NCBI GenBank assembly: GCA_026390585.1
Contig: JAPLFP010000324.1
Coordinates: 1-35,285, forward strand
Length of the DNA stretch: 35,285 nt
Origin: Ignavibacteriales bacterium
GTDB lineage: Bacteria > Bacteroidota > Ignavibacteria > UBA10030
Direction of reading: 5' to 3'
Position numbers and translations under genes: made by a program. Of the stretch, positions 1 to 7,573 are shown piece by piece (within the stretch, counting starts at the first letter, position 1; every line of letters starts with the position of its first letter). A model generated the notes under the pieces. That model had not been told where the DNA came from. It was given only the letters and a program-made list of their open reading frames with translations, and did no database searches.

Positions 1-41
1 ATCTCGAAGAGACCCGTGACGATGCAGTCAAGAAATTCTAG
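1..41 (+). CDS. C-terminal end of an upstream gene (partial)
   Basis: Reading frame 3 is open from the window edge to a TAG at 39-41 and ends in LEETRDDAVKKF, a charged, helix-like C-terminus typical of a real protein end. Only 12 residues are visible, so no function can be given. The stop lies 53 nt before the exbB start, so it may belong to the same transcript. It could also be a chance open frame. Confidence 0.4.
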   Translation, partial: LEETRDDAVKKF

Positions 42-94
42 TTAGCGTGCTGTTGCAGTCGTTCTCCAATCACCACATAATTAAAGGAGTACAT

Positions 95-835
95 ATGAAA
101 CAATCTGTCTTCATTTCGTCTGTTTTGGTTGTCGCGTTGATCGCGTCGTATTTCATCTACGATTATATGTTGCCCGACTACATCCGGGACGGCGGTCCGT
201 TGGTGGTCGGTTTGATCGCCATGACGATCATGGTCTTCACGTTCATTTTTGAGCGTATCTTCTCCCTCCGCAAGGCACAGGGACGCGGTTCCCTCGCCGT
301 CTTTTTGAAGAACGTCACCCAGGAAATCAACAAGGGTAACATCGAAGGTGCTATCGCCGCATGCGACAAGCAGCGTGGGTCATGCGCCAACATCATTCGC
401 ACGGGCCTGGACAAGTACAAGCAGCTCACGCACGATGGTGAGGTCAAGGGTCAAAAGGAAATGATGGCCGAAGTGCAGCGCGCTATTGAAGAAGCCATGT
501 TGCTTGAAGTCCCGTTGCTCGAGAAGAACCTCGTTGCGTTATCCACGATCGCTTCGGTCGCAACCATGTGGGGTCTGCTCGGTACAGTGTTGGGGATGAT
601 TCGTTCCTTCCGTGCCATGTCGAAGGCCGGTTCACCGGACGCAGTTGCGCTTGCGTTGGGTATTTCTGAAGCTCTGATTAACACGGCGGGTGGTCTGATT
701 GCAGCGATCACCGGTATTCTTGCGTACAACTTCTTCACGACGAAGGTCGATAACTTCACTTATATGATTGATGAAGCCAGCTACTCGATCGTCCAATCGC
801 TGGCAGAAAAATTTCCTGCTGGTAAATCCAAATAA
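95..835 (+). CDS. exbB: ExbB/TolQ/MotA-family proton channel subunit
   Basis: 246-aa inner-membrane protein of the ExbB/TolQ/MotA family, which with ExbD forms the proton-driven motor that energises TonB. An N-terminal membrane segment (about residues 6-26) is followed by a second (about 35-55), a long cytoplasmic stretch with conserved-looking charged helices, and two more membrane segments around ASVATMWGLLGTVLGMI and the NTAGGLIAAITGILAY region, both family hallmarks. The ATG at 95 is preferred over the ATG at 47 because AAGGAG lies just upstream and the protein then begins with a normal membrane helix. It is the first gene of an exbB-exbD-exbD-tonB-tonB cluster. The substrate of the system cannot be inferred because no TonB-dependent receptor is in view. 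Confidence 0.93.
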   Translation: MKQSVFISSVLVVALIASYFIYDYMLPDYIRDGGPLVVGLIAMTIMVFTFIFERIFSLRKAQGRGSLAVFLKNVTQEINKGNIEGAIAACDKQRGSCANIIRTGLDKYKQLTHDGEVKGQKEMMAEVQRAIEEAMLLEVPLLEKNLVALSTIASVATMWGLLGTVLGMIRSFRAMSKAGSPDAVALALGISEALINTAGGLIAAITGILAYNFFTTKVDNFTYMIDEASYSIVQSLAEKFPAGKSK

Positions 836-849
836 TGTGAGGTCCGACT

Positions 850-1317
850 ATGCCGAAAATCAAGAAAAAACGCCTCGGGTATGCTCTTGATATGACACCG
901 ATGGTGGACGTGGCTATGCTGTTGCTCACGTTCTTCATGATGACGACGCAGTTCCGACCTGAAGAGGCAACGGCAATTGAAATGCCGTCCTCTCATGCCC
1001 CCTTCAAGATGCCCGAAACGGATATTATGGTCGTTACGGTCAATAAAGCAGGGACAACGTACTTGTGGGTCGATGCTCAAAATCTGCGAGCGCAGTTGTT
1101 TGGCGAGGCCAACAAACTGAAGGCGAGCATACCGGTTACCAACGATCAGCTTCGTCAGTTGTTGGTCCAGGCCCGTATTTCGAATCCAAAATTGCGGACA
1201 CTGGTCAAAGGGGACAAAGACGCGCCGTATGGTCCGATTGAGGACGTGCTCGGAATTCTGCGTCAGGTGAAGATCACCCGATTTAATCTCGTTACGGAAC
1301 TTGAAAAGAACAATTAA
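850..1317 (+). CDS. exbD: ExbD/TolR-family protein, first copy
   Basis: 155-aa biopolymer transport protein. A short basic cytoplasmic N-terminus leads into one membrane helix with the family motif DMTPMVDVAMLLLTFF (residues 14-29). Asp20 occupies the position of the proton-carrying Asp of ExbD. The rest is a periplasmic domain of the usual size. The start is 14 nt after the exbB stop, with GTGAGG as a modest ribosome site. Two different ExbD genes follow one ExbB here, a common arrangement in Bacteroidota and Chlorobiota; the two probably form a heteromeric stator, which is an inference. Confidence 0.93.
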   Translation: MPKIKKKRLGYALDMTPMVDVAMLLLTFFMMTTQFRPEEATAIEMPSSHAPFKMPETDIMVVTVNKAGTTYLWVDAQNLRAQLFGEANKLKASIPVTNDQLRQLLVQARISNPKLRTLVKGDKDAPYGPIEDVLGILRQVKITRFNLVTELEKNN

Positions 1318-1328
1318 GGAGTCTACCC

Positions 1329-1835
1329 ATGGGAGCAATTGAAGGTGGTGGTGAATCGAAGAGTCATGCTCGTGGGGGAAAGAAGCACAAGAAGAAACGA
1401 CGCCTTCGGATTCGTATTGATATGACCCCGATGGTGGACGTCGCGTTCTTGCTGCTGACGTTCTTCATGCTGACGACATACTTCAGCAAGCCTCAGACGA
1501 TGGAGCTCAACCTTCCACCCGATGAGAGAGCACAGGTCGAGGTCGCAGAGTCCAACCTGCTGACAATTCGCGTAGCCTCAGACGGCGTTGTATTCTGGAA
1601 CACGGGCACCGACCCGGCGAACAGGATCGAAATGAAAGAGCTGCGGAAGTTCCTGAAGGACAAGAATAAAGAGAACCCGAAGCTCATCACACTGCTCAAG
1701 ATCGATCGTGACGGCAAGTATGAGATGCTGGTCAAGGCGATGGATGAAGTTGCCCTCGCCAAGGTCGAACGGTTCAGCCTGGCGCAGATGAATGAGTACG
1801 ACAAGCGCCAGATTCAAAAAGCACGAGGTTCATAA
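1329..1835 (+). CDS. exbD: ExbD/TolR-family protein, second copy
   Basis: 168-aa ExbD paralogue. The N-terminus is longer and very basic (a Lys/Arg run at residues 18-28), followed by the single membrane helix with DMTPMVDVAFLLLTFF at 31-46. Asp37 is the expected proton-relay residue. The periplasmic part (about 55-168) is family-like but clearly divergent from the first copy, so this is an old duplication. A good AAGGAG ribosome site precedes the ATG, and the gap to the first exbD is 11 nt, so the two are almost certainly co-transcribed. Confidence 0.92.
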   Translation: MGAIEGGGESKSHARGGKKHKKKRRLRIRIDMTPMVDVAFLLLTFFMLTTYFSKPQTMELNLPPDERAQVEVAESNLLTIRVASDGVVFWNTGTDPANRIEMKELRKFLKDKNKENPKLITLLKIDRDGKYEMLVKAMDEVALAKVERFSLAQMNEYDKRQIQKARGS

Positions 1836-1847
1836 AGGAGCACACCT

Positions 1848-2567
1848 ATGGAACAGTTTGAAGTGAAATATAAGACGGACTACGGTGCGCCCGAACTCAA
1901 GAAGAATTACAGGAAGTATTTGACCATCGCTTTGGTGATCGGAATGGGCATCGATTTCTTAGGCGCAGGCGCCTACTGGGGGGTTTTATATGCCACCCGG
2001 GAAGACGCACCAACCGGTACGGTAAGGCTGATCGTCAAATACAGTGATCTGGGTCCCCCCCCGTCGTTGACACAAGCGATGGCTGCATCGGTACAGGCTG
2101 CTAATGCCGGCGTGAAGCCAAGCGTTGGTATTCCGGTTCCTGTGCCTGATGCTGAAGTCAGCCCGGAAGCAACCATTGCAACGCAGACTGAAATGAGTCA
2201 GCAGACGGCAGTGATCGATCAGGGCCCGGGTGGCGGCGAGAAAGAAATTAAGATCGAAGAAGATGAAGCGCCGCCCGCAGACTACGTCCCGTACGAAAAA
2301 GCCCCCGAGGCCGTGAAACAGGTTCAGCCGAAGTATCCTGACCTGGCGACACGCGCTGGCCTCGAAGGAACTGTATGGATAAAGATCTGGGTCGACAAAG
2401 AGGGCAAGCCGAAGAAGGCAGTCGTGCAAAAGAGCGATGCGGAAATCTTCAATCAGCCGGCCACCGAAGCGGCAATGGGGTGGATCTTCACACCGGCGAT
2501 GATGAAGAATGGACCGGTTTCGGTGTGGGTTTCGATCCCGTTCCGGTTCAAACTGCAGGGGAAGTAA
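1848..2567 (+). CDS. tonB: TonB-like energy transducer, copy 1
   Basis: 239-aa protein with a short cytoplasmic N-terminus, one membrane anchor (about residues 25-48), a short acidic/proline linker (PPADYVPYEKAPE) and a C-terminal TonB domain (about 155-239) beginning at QVQPKYPDLATRAG and ending in VSIPFRFKLQGK. TonB spans the periplasm and passes ExbBD-derived energy to outer-membrane receptors. The Pro/Glu/Lys-rich spacer is much shorter than in E. coli TonB, so reach across the periplasm would be limited. The gene starts 12 nt after exbD2 behind AAAGGAG. The C-terminal third is nearly identical to that of the next gene. Confidence 0.88.
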   Translation: MEQFEVKYKTDYGAPELKKNYRKYLTIALVIGMGIDFLGAGAYWGVLYATREDAPTGTVRLIVKYSDLGPPPSLTQAMAASVQAANAGVKPSVGIPVPVPDAEVSPEATIATQTEMSQQTAVIDQGPGGGEKEIKIEEDEAPPADYVPYEKAPEAVKQVQPKYPDLATRAGLEGTVWIKIWVDKEGKPKKAVVQKSDAEIFNQPATEAAMGWIFTPAMMKNGPVSVWVSIPFRFKLQGK

Positions 2568-3412
2568 CATTAGAATAACGCTCTGTGTTCTTTGATCGGT
2601 CTGATGGTTCAGGTTGATGCATCGTGTTGCGAGTTCGCTCTCTTCACCTTGACAGTTTATCTTTCATTGAAAGTATTGTCAGGAAGGAGTAGACCTATGG
2701 AACCGCTCGAAGTGCCATCCAAAACAGGATATGGTGCAGCTGAGTTAGAGAAGTGCCATAGAAGGTATTCAGCGATCGCAGTGATGATTGCACTGGGGCT
2801 ACACTTCTCGGGTGCTGGCCTTTTCTGGGAGCCTGCGCATTCCACCAAAAAAGATGGCAATGTGGTCTTGGGACAGCTAAATCACGCTGCCCGAATCTTG
2901 CCACCTGTATTCTGGGGTCCAAGGATCGCGACGGTGATTCGTGGCGGAATGCAGCCGCACTTTGGTATCCCCGTTCCGGTGCCGGAGTCCAAACTAGCTC
3001 CCGATACAACCGTTTCTCCGAACGATGGATACAAGGGGGGTGACCCAACGCTTGAACCGGGAGCTCCGGGACCTGGTGAGCCTGGAGCTGGATGGGCTGA
3101 GGGTCCAGAGAATGAACCGCCAGATCCGTTCGTCCCGTACGAAAAAGCCCCCGAGGCCGTGAAGCAGGTTCAGCCAAAGTATCCTGACCTGGCGACACGC
3201 GCTGGCCTCGAAGGAACCGTGTGGGTGAAGATCTGGGTCGACAAAGCGGGCAAGCCAAAGAAGGCAGTTGTGATAAAGAGCGAAGCGGAAATCTTCGATC
3301 AGCCGGCGACCGAAGCAGCGATGCAGTGGATCTTCACGCCTGCGCTGATGAAGAATGGACCGGTTTCGGTGTGGGTTTCGGTCCCGTTCCGGTTCAAACT
3401 GCAAGGAAAGTG
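2286..3412 (+). repeat. Direct duplication of the TonB C-terminal coding segment
   Basis: Nucleotides 2286-2566 recur at 3132-3412 with only scattered substitutions, while the 5' halves of the two genes have diverged strongly. The sharp boundary (near the VPYEKAPE codons) points to a recent duplication followed by selective divergence, or to gene conversion limited to the 3' part. Near-identity at the DNA level across about 280 nt makes this a possible site of homologous deletion. Confidence 0.85.
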
Positions 3413-3413
3413 A
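2697..3413 (+). CDS. TonB-like energy transducer, copy 2 (tandem paralogue)
   Basis: 238-aa paralogue of the preceding gene. The ATG at 2697 is chosen over the in-frame ATG at 2592 because AGGAAGGAGT lies directly before it and the N-terminus then matches copy 1 (EVPSKTGYGAAELEK against EVKYKTDYGAPELKK). The membrane segment (about 25-44) is less hydrophobic and contains a Glu-Pro break near its end. The linker is rewritten as Gly/Pro/Glu-rich, yet the last 93 residues are almost unchanged. A TTGACA-like -35 box at 2649-2654 in the 129-nt gap suggests a possible separate promoter, but its -10 is weak. It may serve a different partner, or be a decaying copy kept similar by gene conversion. Confidence 0.82.
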   Translation: MEPLEVPSKTGYGAAELEKCHRRYSAIAVMIALGLHFSGAGLFWEPAHSTKKDGNVVLGQLNHAARILPPVFWGPRIATVIRGGMQPHFGIPVPVPESKLAPDTTVSPNDGYKGGDPTLEPGAPGPGEPGAGWAEGPENEPPDPFVPYEKAPEAVKQVQPKYPDLATRAGLEGTVWVKIWVDKAGKPKKAVVIKSEAEIFDQPATEAAMQWIFTPALMKNGPVSVWVSVPFRFKLQGK

Positions 3414-3416
3414 CCG

Positions 3417-3629
3417 TTGAAGTCAGTCGATCTTTCGACGTTCGTTGGATACGGCATATCGGGCTTGATGGGCATCATCGGGGTTTTGGTCCTGACAGGT
3501 GTCCTCGCAAAAGAAGGTACGCCGGTGCAGTTTCGAATACTCTTTGGCATCGTGCTAATCCTGTATAGTGTGTATCGTTTTACAATGACACGAGCACGCC
3601 ACAAACAGGTAGAAGGATCGGAAGAATGA
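3417..3629 (+). CDS. Small membrane protein, two predicted helices
   Basis: 70-aa protein starting at TTG, 3 nt after the TonB copy 2 stop, with AAGGAAAG upstream. Two hydrophobic segments (about residues 12-30 and 41-55) and a basic tail suggest a two-pass inner-membrane protein. The stop overlaps the ATG of the next gene (ATGA at 3626), indicating translational coupling to the binding lipoprotein. I do not recognise a family. Its position between TonB and a periplasmic binding protein makes a role in that envelope system plausible, but this is context only. Confidence 0.7.
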   Translation: MKSVDLSTFVGYGISGLMGIIGVLVLTGVLAKEGTPVQFRILFGIVLILYSVYRFTMTRARHKQVEGSEE

Positions 3630-4552
3630 AACCTGCAGTCTTGTTCTCCATCCTTGTCATGCTGAGCGTCATAGGCTGTACAAAGCGGCAGGGGTCTGAT
3701 ATCCGGAGCGGAATGCTAACCGTTCTTGCAACGGAATCGCACCTGCCGCTCGTTCAGCAGTTGGTGGCGGATTACCACAGTGTCTTTCCGGAAGTCGTGG
3801 TGACCCCGCAAGGAACGACAACCCGTGCCGCAATTGTTGACATGGTTAACGACAGCGTGCACTGCGTGGTCGTGGATCGCAGGCTCAACGAAGAAGAGCG
3901 AAGCGCCATTGAGAGCGCCAAACTCAAAGTCATCGAAACAGAGATTGCCAGTGATGGGCTGGCCGTTCTCGTGCATCCATCGAATAGACTCTCAGTGATC
4001 TCCATGGAGACACTGAAAGCGATCCTTGTTGGGAAAACGGCACTCTGGAACACCGTGCCCGAGTCAAAACTTCATGGAGTCATTGAACTCTGTCTTACCG
4101 GGAAGAACTCGGGTCTGTACGAATTGTTGACACGTCACTTTTTCAAATTGAAGAACGATGTGAGCCTCGCTGCGATGGCCTCTTCGCAGCAAGAAATTAT
4201 TGAGTACGTTGCTACTCACCCCGAAGCGCTCGGGGTTGTTTCATTTGCTGCGTGGAAAGACACGACTCATCCGGCGAACGCGAGCGCCAAGAAGAATGTT
4301 CGGCCGCTGGACCTTCTGATAACCAGTTCAGAAGGAGTGCAAACAGCTGTGAGATTGAACCAAAGGAACATTTACGATCAGACGTACCCGTTGACATATT
4401 CGCTCTATATCTACACATCAGAACAAAGGCCGGGGCCGGCATATGGATTCAGCGCTTTCGTTGCAGGAGAAACCGGACAACGGGTGTTCTTGTATGCTGG
4501 ACTTGTTCCCAAAACCATGCCATATCGGACTATCCAACTCACACAGGAGTAG
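3626..4552 (+). CDS. PstS-like phosphate/substrate-binding lipoprotein
   Basis: 308-aa lipoprotein. The signal peptide ends in lipobox VIGC with the lipidated Cys at residue 18. The mature part resembles the PBP-like domain of PstS family proteins: an N-terminal SGMLTVLATESHLPLVQQL strand-helix, a GTTTRAAI turn, then LAVLVHPSNRLSVISMETLK and GVVSFAAW elements typical of phosphate-binding relatives. No PstCAB genes are nearby, so it is unlikely to feed a classic Pst transporter. Similar ExbBD-TonB-PstS-like-TPR layouts occur in Bacteroidota. A role in ligand sensing or in the envelope TonB system is an inference. It is translationally coupled to the 70-aa gene. Confidence 0.8.
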   Translation: MKPAVLFSILVMLSVIGCTKRQGSDIRSGMLTVLATESHLPLVQQLVADYHSVFPEVVVTPQGTTTRAAIVDMVNDSVHCVVVDRRLNEEERSAIESAKLKVIETEIASDGLAVLVHPSNRLSVISMETLKAILVGKTALWNTVPESKLHGVIELCLTGKNSGLYELLTRHFFKLKNDVSLAAMASSQQEIIEYVATHPEALGVVSFAAWKDTTHPANASAKKNVRPLDLLITSSEGVQTAVRLNQRNIYDQTYPLTYSLYIYTSEQRPGPAYGFSAFVAGETGQRVFLYAGLVPKTMPYRTIQLTQE

Positions 4553-4558
4553 ATGTAA

Positions 4559-6238
4559 ATGAAAAACCTCGGAGCTGTTGTCATCTTGTGCGCAGTGCTC
4601 GTGTCAGGACTCCTGGCGCAGACAAAAATCGACAGGGCGAAGGATTTCCTGAATCAAGGAAAGGCAAGAGAAGCTCTTGCCCTTCTTCGCGAGATCGTTG
4701 CTGCTCCAGAGAAGAATTCGGAGGCATGGAGACTCTACGGGCAGGCATTCTTCGATCTCTCCGTGCCCGATTCTGCCAAGATCGCGGGTCAAAAAGCCAT
4801 TTCCATCGACGAGAAGAATGTCAAAGCGTACATTCTTGTCGCAACGGTTGAAGAGAGGCAGAAAGACGTCAAGGCGGCGCTCGGTACGCTCAATAGCGGT
4901 TTGGTGGAGAAAAAGAACGACTGGGAGCTTCTCACGGCGAAGGGGTTCATGCTTCTTCGTGCCGATTCAGTTGATCGTTCGATCGTGGAGCTCACAAAGG
5001 CCAAGGAAGCCAATCCGAGCGCGGCAACAATCTACGATGGACTTGGCGACGCGTACAACAAGCAGGGAGTGCCAATGTTCGCGATTACTCAATACGAGAA
5101 ATCGGTAGAGCTGGATTCCATGGATGCCGACGTGTACAACAAGCTGGGGAAACTTTACTACAAAGAACGCCGTTACAATGATGCGGCGAAAGCGTATGCC
5201 CGCGTGGTGGTTCTTGACCCATCCAACAAAACAGTGTTGCTGGATCTCGCGAAAATGTATATGAGGTCGTACCCGAAGCAATATGAAAATGCAGCAAGGT
5301 ACCTCAAGCTCTATATTGATCGGTTCCCGAAATCGGACGAAGCATGGGGAATGTACGCCGAGGCTCTCTTCTACCTGAAAAAATACCCTGAAGCTCTCGA
5401 TGCAGCCCAACATGTACTCAAAATCGATCCGAAAAGCGGCAAGGCGTGGCGATATCAGGCCATAGCCCAGTTTGAGTTGAAGAAGTACAAGGAAAGCATC
5501 GAGTCATTCACGAAGTTACAGCAGGTCGATACGATGAAGGTTGAGGATTTACTCAGACTTGGCGATGCAAATGTGGAATTGAAACAACACTCGCTGGCTC
5601 TTGAAGCATATGAAAGCGCTCTGAAGCTCGATCCGAACCAGAAAGAAGTGTTCAACAAGGCTGGAGCGCTCTACATGGGAGAGTCAAAGTATGACAAGGC
5701 TGCCGCGATGTACCAGAGGCGATTCACGACGGATTCGTCAGCCCGAGCTCTTGGCGCTTATGTGAACTACGGCAACTGCAAGATGATCCTGAAAGAATAT
5801 GACTCGGCTCGCATTGCTTATCGGACCTTTATTAGTAAGCGCGCGGATTATCCATCGGCCTGGTTGGGTCTTGCTCAAGCGTTGATGCTGACATCACCCG
5901 ATTCGTTGCAACGGGCGAGAGTCGCATATGAAGAATGGTTGAAACTGATTCCGCCCGCCGAAGAGACCAAATACAAGAAAGCTCTCGCAGAAGCACACAA
6001 GAATATCGGCGTCGCATTCTTCGCGGATAAGAAACCCGAGCTGGCTATAGCACCGCTGAAGAAATCGTTGCAATACAATGATGCTGATGATGATACGCAC
6101 TTCCGCCTCGGTTTGGCATATTCCCTGACAAACAACAAGGAGGAGACCATCAAGGAATACCAAAAGGCATTCAAATTGAACCCGAAAAACAAGGATGCAA
6201 AGAAGGGCCTCGAATATCTGGGCATACCGGTTGACTGA
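4559..6238 (+). CDS. Exported tetratricopeptide-repeat protein
   Basis: 559-aa protein with a signal peptide (residues 1-20, cleavage after LLA) and TPR-type helical pairs over almost its whole length. At least ten units are visible through the W/L-G-A-P spacing, for example AWRLYGQAFFDL, VYNKLGKLYYKERRYNDAA and THFRLGLAYSLTNNKEETI. TPR superhelices bind other proteins, so a periplasmic scaffold is the natural reading. The start has AGGAG 9 nt upstream and lies 6 nt after the binding-protein stop, so it is in the same operon. The partner is unknown; the TonB/ExbD periplasmic domains or the binding lipoprotein are candidates. Confidence 0.88.
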   Translation: MKNLGAVVILCAVLVSGLLAQTKIDRAKDFLNQGKAREALALLREIVAAPEKNSEAWRLYGQAFFDLSVPDSAKIAGQKAISIDEKNVKAYILVATVEERQKDVKAALGTLNSGLVEKKNDWELLTAKGFMLLRADSVDRSIVELTKAKEANPSAATIYDGLGDAYNKQGVPMFAITQYEKSVELDSMDADVYNKLGKLYYKERRYNDAAKAYARVVVLDPSNKTVLLDLAKMYMRSYPKQYENAARYLKLYIDRFPKSDEAWGMYAEALFYLKKYPEALDAAQHVLKIDPKSGKAWRYQAIAQFELKKYKESIESFTKLQQVDTMKVEDLLRLGDANVELKQHSLALEAYESALKLDPNQKEVFNKAGALYMGESKYDKAAAMYQRRFTTDSSARALGAYVNYGNCKMILKEYDSARIAYRTFISKRADYPSAWLGLAQALMLTSPDSLQRARVAYEEWLKLIPPAEETKYKKALAEAHKNIGVAFFADKKPELAIAPLKKSLQYNDADDDTHFRLGLAYSLTNNKEETIKEYQKAFKLNPKNKDAKKGLEYLGIPVD

Positions 6239-6310
6239 GCGGCGAGTGCTTGTGGTACAATAACTACAGTTGTATTACTTTCGCGGTGAACAAAACACGA
6301 GGAATTTTGT

Positions 6311-6442
6311 ATGGCAGATCAGCAAGGTGAACAGAAGAAGCAAGAGAACCCGGCACGTGGATTCTATGTGTTTATGGGCCTGGTGATTGTGACGCTGGTG
6401 ATTATCATAGGATACGTTGTTCGATCGTACTTCGGAATTTAA
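6311..6442 (+). CDS. 43-aa single-span membrane peptide
   Basis: Short open frame with an AGGAATTTTGT-ATG start context. The encoded peptide has a hydrophilic, Gln/Lys-rich N-terminus (about residues 1-17), one strongly hydrophobic helix (about 18-36, FYVFMGLVIVTLVIIIGYVV) and a short RSYFGI tail. The composition and clean helix argue for a real small membrane protein, not noise. It lies 72 nt after the TPR gene and 46 nt before the lipoprotein gene, on the same strand before the shared terminator. No family is recognised. Confidence 0.6.
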   Translation: MADQQGEQKKQENPARGFYVFMGLVIVTLVIIIGYVVRSYFGI

Positions 6443-6488
6443 GCGAATAAACGAACCACACTAACTTCACAAAGAAAGGGTGTACGCG

Positions 6489-7496
6489 ATGAAGCAGAAA
6501 CTGCTGGGGATTGCCTTGATCGTGTTGATTGGGCTGACGGGATGCGCAAAGAAAGAACCTCTCCCAGCAATTGCCAGTTGGGACAAGAACCAGGATCCGT
6601 ATTTCAAGGTCCGGTTCGACTATCCGAAGGGATGGTTCAAAGGCGGAGAGTCGGGAAAAATCAGCTTCACGTCTTCTGAAGGTGCGGTTGGGAAGTTCTT
6701 TGATCCAACATCAAAGGAAGCCCCTGATGGTGCGCAAATCCTCGTAAGCTATGAAAAACAAGACACCTTGAAGACGCTGGAGGCGTTCGTCGACGATGAT
6801 CGCACCGACCTGAACGCGTCCGGCTTCAACCTAAAGCCCATCGAGCCGGCGACAGTTGACGGCACACCGGCGTTGAAGTTCAGTTACAGCGGACGGTACA
6901 GCAACACGGTGACAATCGAAGCCACCCGAGTATTCATCTTAAAAGATTCGGTTCTATACAAAGCGGTCTTCTGGGCATTCAACGACTACTTCATGCCCTA
7001 CCGGGCCGCGATCGATACCTTCATCGCAACAGCGGAGTTGCCAAGAGCAAAAGCTGCCAAGGTTGATGAGTCACTCCCCTCAACAACCTATGACACATAC
7101 AAGAATGATGATTATCTTTCGATTCAATATCCGAACAATTTCAACCCGACAACTCCCGCTCCCAAGGGGAAAGTCCAGTTCATGCTGATGCTCCAGGGGT
7201 ATCGCAATGACTCGAACATCCTCATCGATGTTCGTCCCGCGGAGAAACTCACTCTCGAAAAAGTCGTCGATCAGAATGCAAAATCCTACAAGGCGACCTC
7301 AAGCGGAGAAACCACCATCGACGGTCAGAAGGCACATTACTTGAACTACTCGATGTCGAAGGGTGTTGCGAGCAGAGTGTACTTTGTTGTCAAAAACGAC
7401 AAATTCTACCGCATTATTGTCAATTATTACGAGCCCGCCAAGAAAGACTTCCTGCCGGCCTTTGAAAAATCGATTGCGTCACTCCGTATTAAGTAG
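6489..7496 (+). CDS. Lipoprotein with two PsbP-like domains
   Basis: 335-aa lipoprotein: signal peptide with lipobox LTGC (Cys at residue 19), then two related domains. The first begins YFKVRFDYPKGWF and the second YLSIQYPNNFNP. Each opens with a strand-YP-turn followed by alternating strands and a closing helix, a pattern seen in PsbP/Mog1-like folds. The ATG at 6489 is preferred over the in-frame GTG at 6480 because AAAGGG then sits 8 nt upstream. Function is unknown; the family includes many envelope lipoproteins. It is the last gene before the terminator at 7522. Confidence 0.75.
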   Translation: MKQKLLGIALIVLIGLTGCAKKEPLPAIASWDKNQDPYFKVRFDYPKGWFKGGESGKISFTSSEGAVGKFFDPTSKEAPDGAQILVSYEKQDTLKTLEAFVDDDRTDLNASGFNLKPIEPATVDGTPALKFSYSGRYSNTVTIEATRVFILKDSVLYKAVFWAFNDYFMPYRAAIDTFIATAELPRAKAAKVDESLPSTTYDTYKNDDYLSIQYPNNFNPTTPAPKGKVQFMLMLQGYRNDSNILIDVRPAEKLTLEKVVDQNAKSYKATSSGETTIDGQKAHYLNYSMSKGVASRVYFVVKNDKFYRIIVNYYEPAKKDFLPAFEKSIASLRIK

Positions 7497-7521
7497 TATG
7501 ATAAACGGAAATTGCTAAGGA

Positions 7522-7555
7522 AAGCCGGGGCAGCAATGCCCCGGCTTCCGCTTTT
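7522..7555 (+). terminator. Rho-independent terminator closing the TonB/TPR gene cluster
   Basis: Perfect 10-bp GC-rich stem AAGCCGGGGC / GCCCCGGCTT with a 6-nt loop, followed by CCGCTTTT. It starts 26 nt after the lipoprotein stop and separates that cluster from the permease island. Confidence 0.88.
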
Positions 7556-7573
7556 CAGAGCTGAAACCCTACG

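Noticed and set aside
4252-4851. 199-codon plus-strand frame spanning two genes
   Set aside because: It overlaps the binding lipoprotein end and the TPR signal peptide in another frame; both real genes have good starts and signals.
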